A stretch of 64,000 nucleotides of DNA from Anaeromassilibacillus sp001305115 (GTDB lineage Bacteria > Bacillota > Clostridia > Oscillospirales > Acutalibacteraceae), in assembly GCA_042854365.1 (NCBI GenBank), contig AP031437.1, positions 1,426,001 to 1,490,000 of the forward strand. Reading direction: 5' to 3'. Shown here one piece after another: positions 43,531 to 52,242 of this stretch. Every line of letters starts with the position of its first letter. The stretch's first letter is position 1. The position numbers and the translations under genes are program-made. The notes beneath the pieces are model-generated. The model saw nothing but the letters and a program-made list of their open reading frames with translations. It did not search any database and was not told the origin of the DNA.

Positions 43531-44898
43531 ATGATACATAAATATCGTTTGAATGGCTATCGCATCGTAATGGATACGAATAGTGGAGCAGTACATCTCT
43601 TTGAGGAAGCACCGTTTTTGATGTTGGATTATCTGGAAAAAGAAGACTGTGTTCCGGAAACACCGCCTCAGGATATGTTGGAGGCGCTTCGTGGCCAGTT
43701 TGATGAAAAGACCCTCACCCAGGCTTATGCAGAATTGCGCGAGTTATATGCGTCTGGACAGTTGTTCTCTGCTGATGAATACGAAAAGTTTGCCTCAATG
43801 ATGACAAATGCGCCTGTGAAATCCATGTGTCTCAATATTGCGCATGACTGTAATTTGCGTTGCGAATACTGTTTTGCAGCAAAGGGGGACTTTGGACGCG
43901 GCAGAATGCTGATGCCATTGGAGGTCGCTAAAAAAGCCATCGACTTTCTGGTGGAAAAGTCAGGAACACGGCATAATCTGGAAGTGGATTTTTTTGGTGG
44001 AGAGCCATTGATGAATTTTGAAGTGGTCAAAGAGACTGTCGCTTACGCGCGGAGCCTCGAAAAGCCCCATAATAAGAATTTCCGGTTCACCATCACAACC
44101 AATGGCCTTCTGTTGAGCGATGATAAGATCGATTTTATCAATCGCGAAATGTCCAATGTGGTGCTTTCGATTGACGGGCGCAGAGAGGTCAACGACCGCC
44201 TTCGTATCCGTACAAATGGAGGCGGCAGTTATGATACGATCGTGCCGCGTTTTCAGAAACTGGTTGCCACCCGCGGAAAGGACAAGGACTACTATGCTCG
44301 TGGTACATTTACCAAGTATAACTTGGACTTTACGGAAGATGTTCTTCACTTGGTAGACCTTGGTTTTGATCAGGTCTCTGTAGAACCCGTAGTGTCCGAT
44401 CCCAAGCTTAGCTATTCCATTCAGGAGGAGGATCTCCCAAGAGTGTTCGAGGAATATGAACGTTTGGCGAACACGATTATCGCCCGTAAAAAGGCGGGAG
44501 AGGGATTCAATTTCTTCCATTTTATGATCGATTTGAATCAAGGTCCTTGTGCGATCAAACGCCTACGCGGCTGTAGCTGTGGCAATGAATATGTAGCGGT
44601 CACACCAGAGGGAGACATTTTCCCTTGCCATCAGTTCGTTGGAGAGGACGATTGGAAGATGGGGAACGTACTGGATGGCAGTTACGATTTGGAACGGAAA
44701 AATGAATTTGCACTGGCAAATGTTTACAGCAAAGAGCGTTGCAAGAATTGTTGGGCAAAATTCTATTGTAGTGGCGGCTGTAATGCTAATAACTGGCAAT
44801 ATGAAGGGGACATTCATAAGCCGCATGAAATTGCCTGTGCGTTGGAGCAGAAGCGCTTGGAATGTGCAGTGATGATTCAGGCTGCTTTGGCCGAATAA
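43531..44898 (+). CDS. scfB: SCIFF radical SAM maturase
   Basis: 455-residue radical SAM/SPASM enzyme that forms thioether crosslinks in the SCIFF peptide. The N-terminal RRE-like part (about 1-95) binds the leader. The radical SAM cluster motif is CNLRCEYC with Cys at 107, 111 and 114, followed by DFFGGEPLMNFE. The C-terminal SPASM region has many Cys (GPCAIKRLRGCSCG, IFPCHQF, CKNCWAKFYCSGGCNANN). ATG at 43531. It follows its substrate gene. Confidence 0.96.
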   Translation: MIHKYRLNGYRIVMDTNSGAVHLFEEAPFLMLDYLEKEDCVPETPPQDMLEALRGQFDEKTLTQAYAELRELYASGQLFSADEYEKFASMMTNAPVKSMCLNIAHDCNLRCEYCFAAKGDFGRGRMLMPLEVAKKAIDFLVEKSGTRHNLEVDFFGGEPLMNFEVVKETVAYARSLEKPHNKNFRFTITTNGLLLSDDKIDFINREMSNVVLSIDGRREVNDRLRIRTNGGGSYDTIVPRFQKLVATRGKDKDYYARGTFTKYNLDFTEDVLHLVDLGFDQVSVEPVVSDPKLSYSIQEEDLPRVFEEYERLANTIIARKKAGEGFNFFHFMIDLNQGPCAIKRLRGCSCGNEYVAVTPEGDIFPCHQFVGEDDWKMGNVLDGSYDLERKNEFALANVYSKERCKNCWAKFYCSGGCNANNWQYEGDIHKPHEIACALEQKRLECAVMIQAALAE

Positions 44899-44906
44899 AC
44901 GGCGTT

Positions 44907-44947
44907 AAATACACGCGGATGCGGAATATACACCCGCGTGTATTTTT
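44907..44947 (+). terminator. Terminator of the SCIFF operon
   Basis: AAATACACGCGG / CCGCGTGTATTT stem followed by TT. Confidence 0.88.
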
Positions 44948-44959
44948 ATGCAAATTGAT

Positions 44960-45083
44960 TTTACATAATCTAGTTTACATAAAAATATTAAGTTTACATA
45001 ATTTGAAATGTATCCAAAAGATATACATGTATGAAAATGCAAGAAATATGTCTTGGGATATTGCACTACATTTTGAAATGTAT
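44960..45083. repeat. Short direct repeats upstream of spoIIM
   Basis: TTTACATAA occurs at 44960, 44974 and 44993, and TTTGAAATGTAT at 45002 and 45072. The palindrome TAGTATATACTA is at 45086-45097. The AT-rich block may hold regulator sites or just compositional repeats. Confidence 0.6.
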
Positions 45084-45205
45084 TATAGTATATACTAGAT
45101 AATTTGATAAGAGCGGGAGGCTTTTTCAAAGGAAGGAACAGAAAATCATATTTGTCCCGAGCCGCGCATACCTTTAAAGTGAGCAACCTTTGGGGAGGCG
45201 GTTTC

Positions 45206-45841
45206 ATGAAAATAAAAGGGACAAACGTTTTTCAGCTTGATAAGTGGAAGGGGCGTCTAGTTGACAAAGCCAGTTTGATCCAGGCGGTTCGTGCCAATAC
45301 AGCAGCTATTTTTTTAGCGTTGTGCTTCCTGGTAGGAATGATCGCAGGTGCGATTGTCACTCGAAGTGTAGCGCCTTCCATTCTGGACAAGATGGATTTT
45401 CTGTTTTATAGCAACTTCCAGGAAAGGGCGACACAGCCGGCTTTTTCTGTTTTTTCTGCATCTTTTGCGTCCTCTTTTTTGTTTGTGCTGGTGTGTTTCC
45501 TTTGTGGCCTTTCATTATGGGGAGTCTTTGCAGTTCCAGCAGTTTTGTTTTTTCGTGGTTTAGGATTGGGCTTGACTTCCGGTTATTTATATGCCGCTCA
45601 CGGTTTTCATGGAGTGATTTTTCACTTCTTGGTCATCCTTCCCGGTGCGTTTGTATGTTGTTTGGCTTTATTATTGGCAGGAAGGGAGAGTATGCGGTTC
45701 TCCCGTCGGATCACAGGGACTGCCGGTTCAGGGATGAAACTTTACTGCCTTCGCTACGGCGCTGTTTTAGCGATGTGTTTTTTGGCAGCGCTTCTTGACC
45801 TGTTGACAACGGTTTGCTTTGCGGGGCTTTTTTCGTTTTAA
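45206..45841 (+). CDS. spoIIM: Stage II sporulation protein M
   Basis: 211-residue membrane protein of the DMP complex (SpoIID-M-P) that drives forespore engulfment in the mother cell. Five hydrophobic segments, the first at AIFLALCFLVGMIAGAIV; conserved FFRGLGLGLTSGYLYAAHGF and HGVIFHFLVILPGAF. ATG at 45206 with GGGGAGG 7 bases upstream. xerD follows 14 bp later, the usual order in Firmicutes. Expected to depend on sigma-E; no clear sigma-E promoter was identified. Confidence 0.92.
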   Translation: MKIKGTNVFQLDKWKGRLVDKASLIQAVRANTAAIFLALCFLVGMIAGAIVTRSVAPSILDKMDFLFYSNFQERATQPAFSVFSASFASSFLFVLVCFLCGLSLWGVFAVPAVLFFRGLGLGLTSGYLYAAHGFHGVIFHFLVILPGAFVCCLALLLAGRESMRFSRRITGTAGSGMKLYCLRYGAVLAMCFLAALLDLLTTVCFAGLFSF

Positions 45842-45855
45842 GGGGTAGAAGAAAC

Positions 45856-46749
45856 ATGAAAGACTTTTGTTTGGATTTCAGCGACTACTTGGTGAATCAA
45901 AAAAATGTCTCAGACAATACGCTGGACTCCTATCTTCGGGATGTGGAGCATTTTCTTGCGTATCTATCGCAGCAAGGAATGGATGACCCTGCCTTGGTTG
46001 ATGAAGCCCAAATGGAACGATACGTCGATCGTTTGTTGGAGTTAAAAAAGTCCAGTGCGACAATTACAAGAAATGTGGCATCGATCCGTTGCTTCTATTA
46101 TTTTTTGATGCAGAATAACTTGGCAACTGCTAATCCAGCTCGAAACATAAAGCTGGAAAAGACGCCGAAAAAGCTGCCACAGATTCTAAGCGGGGAGGAA
46201 ATTGACTTACTCCTTAGCCAGCCCGATCCAACGGAACCGAAGGGCTGCCGCGATAAGGCTATGTTGGAGTTACTCTATGCGACAGGAATTCGTTCGTCGG
46301 AATTGGTGGCTCTCGATGTCAATGACATCAACCTACGGGCTGGAATGTTGTGTTGTAGAAACGGCAAATCAGAGCGTATGATCCCGGTGTATGCGACAGC
46401 AGTTGCAGCTATATCGGACTATATTCTTCGTGTACGCAGTCTTATCCTTTCTCCGGATGGCGGACAAGCTTTGTTTACCAATCTGAATGGAAAGCGTTTG
46501 ACCCGACAGGGATTCTGGAAGATCGTAAAAGGATATGCAGAACAGGCAGGTATCATAAAGGAGATTACTCCGCATACTTTACGCCACTCCTTCGCTCTGC
46601 ATCTATTGGAAAATGGAGCAGATCTCAAGGACATTCAAGCGATGTTGGGGCATGCAGATATATCATCCACACAGGTGTATGTACATCTACTGAACGATCA
46701 TTTTAAAGAGGTATATAATCAGTGTCATCCGCGGGCAAAGTTAGGGTAA
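45856..46749 (+). CDS. xerD: Tyrosine recombinase XerD
   Basis: 297-residue site-specific recombinase resolving chromosome dimers at dif. N-terminal SAM-like core-binding domain (1-about 100). Catalytic residues: Arg in YATGIRSSEL, HTLRHSF, LGHADISSTQVYVHL with the nucleophile Tyr. Co-oriented with spoIIM and followed by a terminator, as in B. subtilis spoIIM-ripX. Its context and length support housekeeping XerD, unlike the recombinase at 48099. Confidence 0.93.
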   Translation: MKDFCLDFSDYLVNQKNVSDNTLDSYLRDVEHFLAYLSQQGMDDPALVDEAQMERYVDRLLELKKSSATITRNVASIRCFYYFLMQNNLATANPARNIKLEKTPKKLPQILSGEEIDLLLSQPDPTEPKGCRDKAMLELLYATGIRSSELVALDVNDINLRAGMLCCRNGKSERMIPVYATAVAAISDYILRVRSLILSPDGGQALFTNLNGKRLTRQGFWKIVKGYAEQAGIIKEITPHTLRHSFALHLLENGADLKDIQAMLGHADISSTQVYVHLLNDHFKEVYNQCHPRAKLG

Positions 46750-46834
46750 AGATAAAAAGTTAAGATAAAAGAATCATTGGGACAAGCATTTTACTTTTCT
46801 GTAACATGGTTATATGAGGCCTTTCAGTAAGAAA

Positions 46835-46868
46835 GCCGGGCGGATTTATTATCCGTCCGGCTGTTGTG
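46835..46868 (+). terminator. Terminator of spoIIM-xerD
   Basis: GCCGG.CGGAT / ATCCG.CCGGC stem followed by TGTTGTGTT. Confidence 0.75.
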
Positions 46869-46934
46869 TTATTTTCCGTTGCTTATTTACTGTCTATCAG
46901 ACTATCAGATATGGATTCATTGATAATCTTATGC

Positions 46935-46973
46935 GAATAGTCAATAAAAATCAACGCTTTCTATTGACTATTC
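46935..46973 (-). repeat. Inverted repeat at the 3' end of the glycosyltransferase gene
   Basis: GAATAGTCAATA (46935-46946) and TATTGACTATTC (46962-46973) are perfect inverted copies. The stem includes the gene's stop codon and lacks a following U-run, so it may be a weak terminator or a protein-binding site. Confidence 0.55.
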
Positions 46974-48112
46974 ATTTTCTTTATTTGATCGATAGCATCC
47001 AAATAAAAACCCATATTTTGCGGTAGGATATGTTGTAAGTTATATTGTTGAACGTGCTGTAAGGCATTGGCTCGGTAATATTCAAATTGGCTCCGCGATT
47101 GATAGGCTTTTTCCAGCTGCTGTGCACAGGCGTCTTGATCCCCGCTGGAGAACAGAAAACCAGTCTGCCCGGGAATAACCAGTTCTTGGTGCCCTTTGAT
47201 GTTGCTGGCTACTACAGGAAGGCCGCATGCCATGGACTCCATTACATTAAAAGGCAATCCTTCAATTCGACTACAAGTGACAGATACATCACAGAGGGGA
47301 TAGAGATTTTCCATCTGTTTCACATAACCTAAAAAGGAGACTTGTCTTTCGATGCCTAAGGTTTTTACAAGTTCTTTACATGCTTTCTCAAGAGCGCCGT
47401 TACCCGCTAATAAAAGTCTTCCTTCAGGATGGTTTTGAACAAAGGACGCAAATGCGTGAATCAAAAGAGCTTGATTTTTTCGATCTGAAAATTCTGCAGC
47501 ATAGACAAAAAGAAACTCCTGTTCGGTGTATCCTGCTTCCTCGCGTTTATGTTTACGTTCTTCTTTCGAGTACGGACGATATTGATGAAGATCTAGCCCC
47601 ATTCCATTTGTAAAACACAGTTGTCCTTTATAGAGATGATGCTTTTGGGCAATACCAAGATCCTCGCGGTTCATCACGAATGTAACATCCGTAATGTTTG
47701 CACAGAGCTTTTCTGGCAAAAGATAACGCCATTTTTTTAGACCGTCTTTTTCAGAAAACAGATAACCATGCGAAGTACAAAAAATGAGAGGTCGCTTTTT
47801 GGCAGGAACTGTTAAAAGAGCCGCTCGAATTACTGCGCTTGCCAATGTAGTATGTGTGCTAACAATCGCAAAGTCTTGCTCGGAAAACAACTTTCGAGCT
47901 GCGCAGATTGCGTGGATATTTTGGGTGCTCAATAGACTTTTTTCGAAGGGAAAAGAAATGACCCGATCTGCAAAAGGAATTTCTACATAGCGATTTACTG
48001 CAACCCACACTTCGTATCCCAGAGAACGAAATGCCCGAAGATAGGGGAGATGAAAGTGTAAAATATGACCCGGGGTTGATGCGCAGTATAGTATTCTTTT
48101 ATTCGATGTCAT
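46961..48112 (-). CDS. Family 4 glycosyltransferase (EpsD-like)
   Basis: 383 residues, GT-B fold. N-terminal ILYCASTPGHILHFHLPYLR is like EpsD-type exopolysaccharide transferases; the donor-binding half has EFSDRKNQALLIHAF, VSFLGYVKQM and the EX7E motif SRIEGLPFNVMESMACGLPV. No membrane anchor is evident. ATG at 48112 lies inside the end of the recombinase gene (14-base overlap), so the two are co-translated. It is not in a polysaccharide operon here. Confidence 0.88.
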   Translation of the reverse strand: MTSNKRILYCASTPGHILHFHLPYLRAFRSLGYEVWVAVNRYVEIPFADRVISFPFEKSLLSTQNIHAICAARKLFSEQDFAIVSTHTTLASAVIRAALLTVPAKKRPLIFCTSHGYLFSEKDGLKKWRYLLPEKLCANITDVTFVMNREDLGIAQKHHLYKGQLCFTNGMGLDLHQYRPYSKEERKHKREEAGYTEQEFLFVYAAEFSDRKNQALLIHAFASFVQNHPEGRLLLAGNGALEKACKELVKTLGIERQVSFLGYVKQMENLYPLCDVSVTCSRIEGLPFNVMESMACGLPVVASNIKGHQELVIPGQTGFLFSSGDQDACAQQLEKAYQSRSQFEYYRANALQHVQQYNLQHILPQNMGFYLDAIDQIKKMNSQ

Positions 48113-49166
48113 GTGGTAACCCTCTTGTTGAAGAATCTTCTTCTTTTTCTTTTGCCTTTTCGGGGGATGTAATGGCTGTAGTGTTTTTTATACGCGGCTT
48201 TACATGTGCTAAAGGATTGGCATTGGCAGCTTGTTCCATCTGCTGATCGGATAAATGGGTATAGATCTCTGTGGTACCAAGGTTCTCATGTCCTAAGATA
48301 TCTTTTAAGACTCGAATATCCACATGGCCATGTTGGTACATCAATGTAGCCGCAGTATGGCGCAGTTTATGCACAGAATACCCAGGACCACTTAAGTCAA
48401 TCTGAGCAAGATACTTTTTGACCAGATACTGGACGGTTTTGGGGCTGATCCGTTTGTGTTGTCCACTGATGAACAGAGCCTTTCGATCGATCAATCCATC
48501 GTGCGGGCGTACAGCTAGATAACGTTTAATGGCATCTTGACAGGCGTCGTTTAAATAGACAATCCGTTCTTTATTTCCTTTTCCAAGAACTCGTATGGTG
48601 TGGGAACTCTGACGGACATCGCTGATATTTAATCCAACCAATTCGGATAGACGTAAGCCACAATTGAGAAATAAAACTAGAATACAATAATCCCGTTCTT
48701 TATTTTTTCCCTCAACTCTTGTCAAAAGATCGATGCTTTGTTCGAATGTTAAGTATTTTGGCAGAGCTGAACGTAGCTTAGGAGTTTCTAACTCTAAAAC
48801 TGGATTAACTTCCAGTTGATTGGTTTTATTGGTCAAGTATTTAAAAAAAGTACGGAGGCTCGAAACCTTACGTGAACGTGTTGCAGGTTTATTGTTCCGA
48901 ACGTTTGTTAGATAATTCATATATTCAAATACTTGGGTTAAAGTTATGGTTCGTATCAAATCGATATTGATATCTGCAATTGAAATTTCTTCAAACGGTG
49001 TACCATTTGGAACCAAGTTTCTTGATAATTTAATATATCGAAAAAACGTGCGTAGGTCTAAATAGTATTCTTCAACTGTTTTTTCTGATTTTCCTTTTAT
49101 GGTTCCTAAATATCCCAGGAACTCTCGGATAATTTGTGGCGCCTCGGAAAGTAATTCTGGTTTCAT
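48099..49166 (-). CDS. Tyrosine recombinase/integrase (XerC-like, accessory)
   Basis: 355 residues. N-terminal SAM-like domain (EFLGYLGTIKGKSEKTVEEY) and catalytic domain with NCGLRLSELVGL (Arg), GKGNKERIVYLND (Lys), HKLRHTAAT (His, Arg), and ILGHENLGTTEIYTHL (His, Tyr). It carries a C-terminal extension of about 30 charged residues beyond the XerC core. ATG at 49166. First gene of a two-gene unit with the EpsD-like glycosyltransferase. Recombinases in such positions can drive phase variation of surface sugars in other bacteria; that role is inference here. Confidence 0.9.
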   Translation of the reverse strand: MKPELLSEAPQIIREFLGYLGTIKGKSEKTVEEYYLDLRTFFRYIKLSRNLVPNGTPFEEISIADINIDLIRTITLTQVFEYMNYLTNVRNNKPATRSRKVSSLRTFFKYLTNKTNQLEVNPVLELETPKLRSALPKYLTFEQSIDLLTRVEGKNKERDYCILVLFLNCGLRLSELVGLNISDVRQSSHTIRVLGKGNKERIVYLNDACQDAIKRYLAVRPHDGLIDRKALFISGQHKRISPKTVQYLVKKYLAQIDLSGPGYSVHKLRHTAATLMYQHGHVDIRVLKDILGHENLGTTEIYTHLSDQQMEQAANANPLAHVKPRIKNTTAITSPEKAKEKEEDSSTRGLPHDIE

Positions 49167-49255
49167 TATGTATCATCAACTTCTTAAATATAGATTTTCA
49201 AAAGATTCGATAAAATGAAAGTTAATTGAAGTCATTCACCGAATCGTTACAAACG

Positions 49256-49284
49256 ATTATACCATGAGAAATTTGGTTTTACAA
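49256..49284 (-). promoter_or_regulatory. Promoter of the recombinase-glycosyltransferase unit
   Basis: Minus strand TTGTAA (49279-49284), 17-bp spacer, TATAAT (49256-49261), about 90 bp before the start codon. Confidence 0.8.
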
Positions 49285-49314
49285 AACGGTATTATGTAAT
49301 TCTACTCCTACCTA

Positions 49315-49344
49315 AATTAGACAAAATATTTATTTTGTCTAATT
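49315..49344. repeat. Perfect 30-bp palindrome upstream of the recombinase promoter
   Basis: AATTAGACAAAAT and ATTTTGTCTAATT flank a 4-base centre (ATTT). It lies 31 bp upstream of the -35. It could be a recombinase or regulator site, or a weak hairpin. Confidence 0.65.
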
Positions 49345-49363
49345 GCCTAACCTTCAAAAAATA

Positions 49364-49390
49364 GGGGCCCTTCGGGGCTCCTTCTCTTCT
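49364..49390 (+). terminator. GC-rich hairpin with TTCG loop
   Basis: GGGGCCC-TTCG-GGGCTCC followed by TTCTCTTCT. It has the look of a terminator on the plus strand, though no intact plus-strand gene precedes it. Confidence 0.45.
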
Positions 49391-49512
49391 GTTGTGTTCC
49401 CGGCGCTCTCGCGCAAGGTATTGCCGGCAATTTACGCTGCGCAGACAAAATAAAGGGTTTTGCCCAATCGGCGTTGGCCATCCTCCTTTCCGTAGGAATC
49501 GCAGCGCCTAAT

Positions 49513-49853
49513 CTTAGGGTAACAGTAAATGCGTAGGAGCGTAACGGAATGCTACCAAACAGTGGCTTATTTTTTCCTGCGGCGCAGTTCAAGTTGATCT
49601 GCCATTGCATACAAGATTGTCACCGCCTCATCCTCGTGGTTCAGCAGTTCCTTCACCCGCTCAATGCTGCCGGTCCTGCGGTACTCGCTCACTGCATAGA
49701 GCTTGCGGGCCGAGTGCGGCGAAATGTGAATATCTTTGACACGAAAGAGCTTTGCCGCACGGCGGAGGTCTTTGTAGACGCCCTATCCGATTATTGATTC
49801 GAAGCGCTTAGACTTTGGAATAACGGTAAATGTGCAAACAAAATACTACCAAA
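49513..49853. repeat. Imperfect direct repeats flanking the integrase remnant
   Basis: Copy 1 (49513-49560) and copy 2 (49813-49853) share CTT.GG..TAAC.GTAAATG and a distal ..A.TACTACCAAA/GCTACCAAAC end in the same orientation, one on each side of the broken integrase fragment. They may be decayed attachment or element-end sequences. Confidence 0.45.
49567..49782 (-). pseudogene. C-terminal remnant of a second tyrosine recombinase
   Basis: Minus strand codes GVYKDLRRAAKLFRVKDIHI, then SPHSARKLYAVSEYRRTGSI, ERVKELLNHEDEAVTILYAM and ADQLELRRRKK, ending at TAA (49567-49569). The HSARK, LLNHE and Y.MAD pieces are the catalytic core of a phage-type integrase. The frame is closed upstream by TAG at 49783-49785 and no N-terminal part is found nearby, so this is a fragment. 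Confidence 0.85.
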
Positions 49854-49989
49854 TGAATGATGGTATGGTGGAGTCTTTCAAGAGAGCTATCGTCAAGTAG
49901 TTTCACTAAGGTAAGTTATATCCATAGAATGGAGTATAAGAGTTATTAGACCCTATGACGGCATTCTATGGATCACTTTCCCCTATTAT

Positions 49990-51174
49990 CTATTCCATCC
50001 TTAAAGCATCTACTGGGCGAAGCTTGGACGCTTTGTAGGCTGGATAGACTCCGAAAATTGTACCTGTACATAAAGAAAATAGGATTGCTAGAAGGAGAAC
50101 ATCCCATCGTACCCCAAGGGACATTCCAACAAGAGAGGCTCCGGCAAAAGAAACAAGGTATCCAACCATGATTCCAATGGCACAGCCAATCGCTGAAATT
50201 AAAATAGCCTCCAATAGGAATTCCATCATAATATTGACTTGTCTAGCGCCAATGGCTTTTTTTATGCCGATCTCTCGTGTTCGTTCGCTAACCGATACTA
50301 ACATAACAGTCATAATGCTTAGACTTGCCACCAAAAGAGAAATTGCCCCTACGGCAGATAAAACGAGCGTGACAATGTCCAAGATTGAGGTCAGTCCATC
50401 TTTTTGTTTGGCAAGATTATTAGAGACAAATGCATCTGCTGTACCATTATTTTGATTTAAAATTGCTGTGATGGATTTCCCTGCGCTTTCTACGCTGCTA
50501 TCAGAATCAATTTTCACAGCTATTTGGTCGAAATTACTGCGGCCCAGGGCGGTCTGTACAGTTGTATAGGGAACATAGACGAAGGTGGGAATGTAATTGC
50601 CCAACATATTTTGGAGCAGACCGCTACCTGTCTTAATGACGCCTACGACTTCAAAGTCTTCCAAAGAACCACCACATTGAATCGAGATATGTTTTCCAAT
50701 GATATTACTCCGGTGATATGCCTTCTGGGAGAACGCTTCATCTACCAAACAGACATTGGCTGCAGTACTCACTTCTTTATTGCTGAACATTCTACCATAT
50801 AGGATTTGGATGGATACAATTTGATTTGCAGAAGTATCGATTCCCCAGAGTAAAGCGCTGGTATCTTCGTTCCTCACAGAGACAGAAGTGCTTTGCATCA
50901 ATATGGGGGTGGCTTGCTCCACTTGGTTACACTCTTTCACTAAATGTAGCTCTTCTTCATCTAGGGTTACATTTGCTTCTGAATTACAAGAAATGGTCAA
51001 TCCTCCCAGCCCCAAGCTCTCCAGTTCATTCGTGAGCGCGTTTGTCCCACATTGACTGATATTCCCGATCAAGATAACAGAAGCGACCCCGATGGCAATG
51101 CCTAAAATTGTTAGTGCGGTACGGCCGCGCTTTCTACCCAAACTTCGGTACGCAGAATGGATCAGATCAAGCAT
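49990..51174 (-). CDS. MacB/FtsX-like ABC transporter permease
   Basis: 394 residues: N-terminal helix (ALTILGIAIGVASVILIGNI), a large extracytoplasmic MacB-type domain (about 45-270), then three C-terminal helices with the FtsX domain (SIMTVMLVSVSERTREIGIKKA, cut as SVSERTREIGIKKAIGA). ATG at 51174 is preferred over GTG at 51183. It overlaps the adaptor gene by 8 bases. The ATPase that should power it is not encoded next to it; it may be lost or encoded elsewhere. Confidence 0.88.
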   Translation of the reverse strand: MLDLIHSAYRSLGRKRGRTALTILGIAIGVASVILIGNISQCGTNALTNELESLGLGGLTISCNSEANVTLDEEELHLVKECNQVEQATPILMQSTSVSVRNEDTSALLWGIDTSANQIVSIQILYGRMFSNKEVSTAANVCLVDEAFSQKAYHRSNIIGKHISIQCGGSLEDFEVVGVIKTGSGLLQNMLGNYIPTFVYVPYTTVQTALGRSNFDQIAVKIDSDSSVESAGKSITAILNQNNGTADAFVSNNLAKQKDGLTSILDIVTLVLSAVGAISLLVASLSIMTVMLVSVSERTREIGIKKAIGARQVNIMMEFLLEAILISAIGCAIGIMVGYLVSFAGASLVGMSLGVRWDVLLLAILFSLCTGTIFGVYPAYKASKLRPVDALRME

Positions 51175-52168
51175 CGGAATCACCCGTTACCCTTTCCTCT
51201 TGTGTTGCAATGACGTGTTCTCCATCCGAGATTGTGTCAGGATTAATAATAATTTGATCGCCCTCTTCAATTCCGGAAGTTACACCGAATCCATCTTCAA
51301 ATTCTCCTTCTGTTTGGACAGGCGTTTTTATTGCACGTTGCCCTTTCAGTTTTAAGACATATTCCGTGCCATCTTCTTCGGCACGAACTGCCTCATATGG
51401 CGCGATTAAAACATTATCATTTTGAGCGGTAATAATTTTGGCCTTGGCTGTATAGCCGGGTTTTATATCGTTTCCTGGGTTGTCAACACTTACAATTACC
51501 TCTACAACGGTTTCCTGCCCGGTTGTAGAAACGACCTGCTTGGCTTCAGAGGATATATTTTTTACAGTCCCTGTATAACACGTATGGAATCCAACGCCGG
51601 TGATTTCTGCTTTTTGCCCAACCTGGATATCTGAAATCTGTGACTCATTGACGGAAAGACGAACTTGCAGTCCCTCATCGCTGGCGATGGTAACTGCTGG
51701 CTTTCCAAACTCTAACGTCCCCTGATTGGTTATAGATACAGCAGTGACTTGACCGCTGATCGGAGCGGATAAACGCTGTTCATCCTCCTCTTGCTCTGTG
51801 GAAGAGAAATCTGCTAAAGGTAAATCAGCCTGTGTATATTCACTCAACAGGGCAGCATATGTTTCCTGTAATACTTCCTTTTCTGATGCAGAAGCCGTCA
51901 CAAGAATGTCCATTAAAGTCTCCCCTTCTTCTACATGATCTCCTACCTCCACGTAGACATTCTTGACTGAGGCTGGAGCAGGAGGATAAACGCTTCGTAC
52001 GGACACACGTTCGACCTTCCCGCTGCAAGTAACAGAGCTTTCTGCTGTCAAGCTTTCTACCTTTACTATGGTTGCTTGCGCTGTAGTGCCTTTTATAACA
52101 TTTCCTGCTATAAAAATAGCGGCAATTGCTACACATGTAAAGGAAAATAACTGTACATATTTTTTCAT
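51167..52168 (-). CDS. Membrane-fusion/periplasmic adaptor subunit (HlyD/RND-like)
   Basis: 333 residues. N-terminal membrane anchor (YVQLFSFTCVAIAAIFIAGN), a biotinyl-lipoyl-like domain (PPAPASVKNVYVEVGDHVEE...ISGQVTAVSITNQG) with a very short helical hairpin, and beta-barrel/membrane-proximal domains. Together with the permease it forms the shell of a MacAB-like efflux system of Firmicutes (YknXYZ type). ATG at 52168 with GGGGGG 6 bases upstream. In YknXYZ operons an ATPase gene lies between or after these genes; it is missing here. Confidence 0.88.
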   Translation of the reverse strand: MKKYVQLFSFTCVAIAAIFIAGNVIKGTTAQATIVKVESLTAESSVTCSGKVERVSVRSVYPPAPASVKNVYVEVGDHVEEGETLMDILVTASASEKEVLQETYAALLSEYTQADLPLADFSSTEQEEDEQRLSAPISGQVTAVSITNQGTLEFGKPAVTIASDEGLQVRLSVNESQISDIQVGQKAEITGVGFHTCYTGTVKNISSEAKQVVSTTGQETVVEVIVSVDNPGNDIKPGYTAKAKIITAQNDNVLIAPYEAVRAEEDGTEYVLKLKGQRAIKTPVQTEGEFEDGFGVTSGIEEGDQIIINPDTISDGEHVIATQEERVTGDSDA

Positions 52169-52242
52169 TGCCATCCCCCCGTTTTTTCTATTGTGTGAGT
52201 GTGGGGAAGAAATATACTCCTCTCTCCTATAGGTTTTCGATC

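Noticed and set aside
44960..45083. Short repeats considered as a CRISPR array
   Set aside because: Units are 9-12 bases with irregular spacing and no spacers; no cas genes in the window.
49347..49610. 87-codon minus-strand frame after the recombinase
   Set aside because: Overlaps a GC hairpin and the integrase remnant in another frame; the integrase frame carries the real homology.
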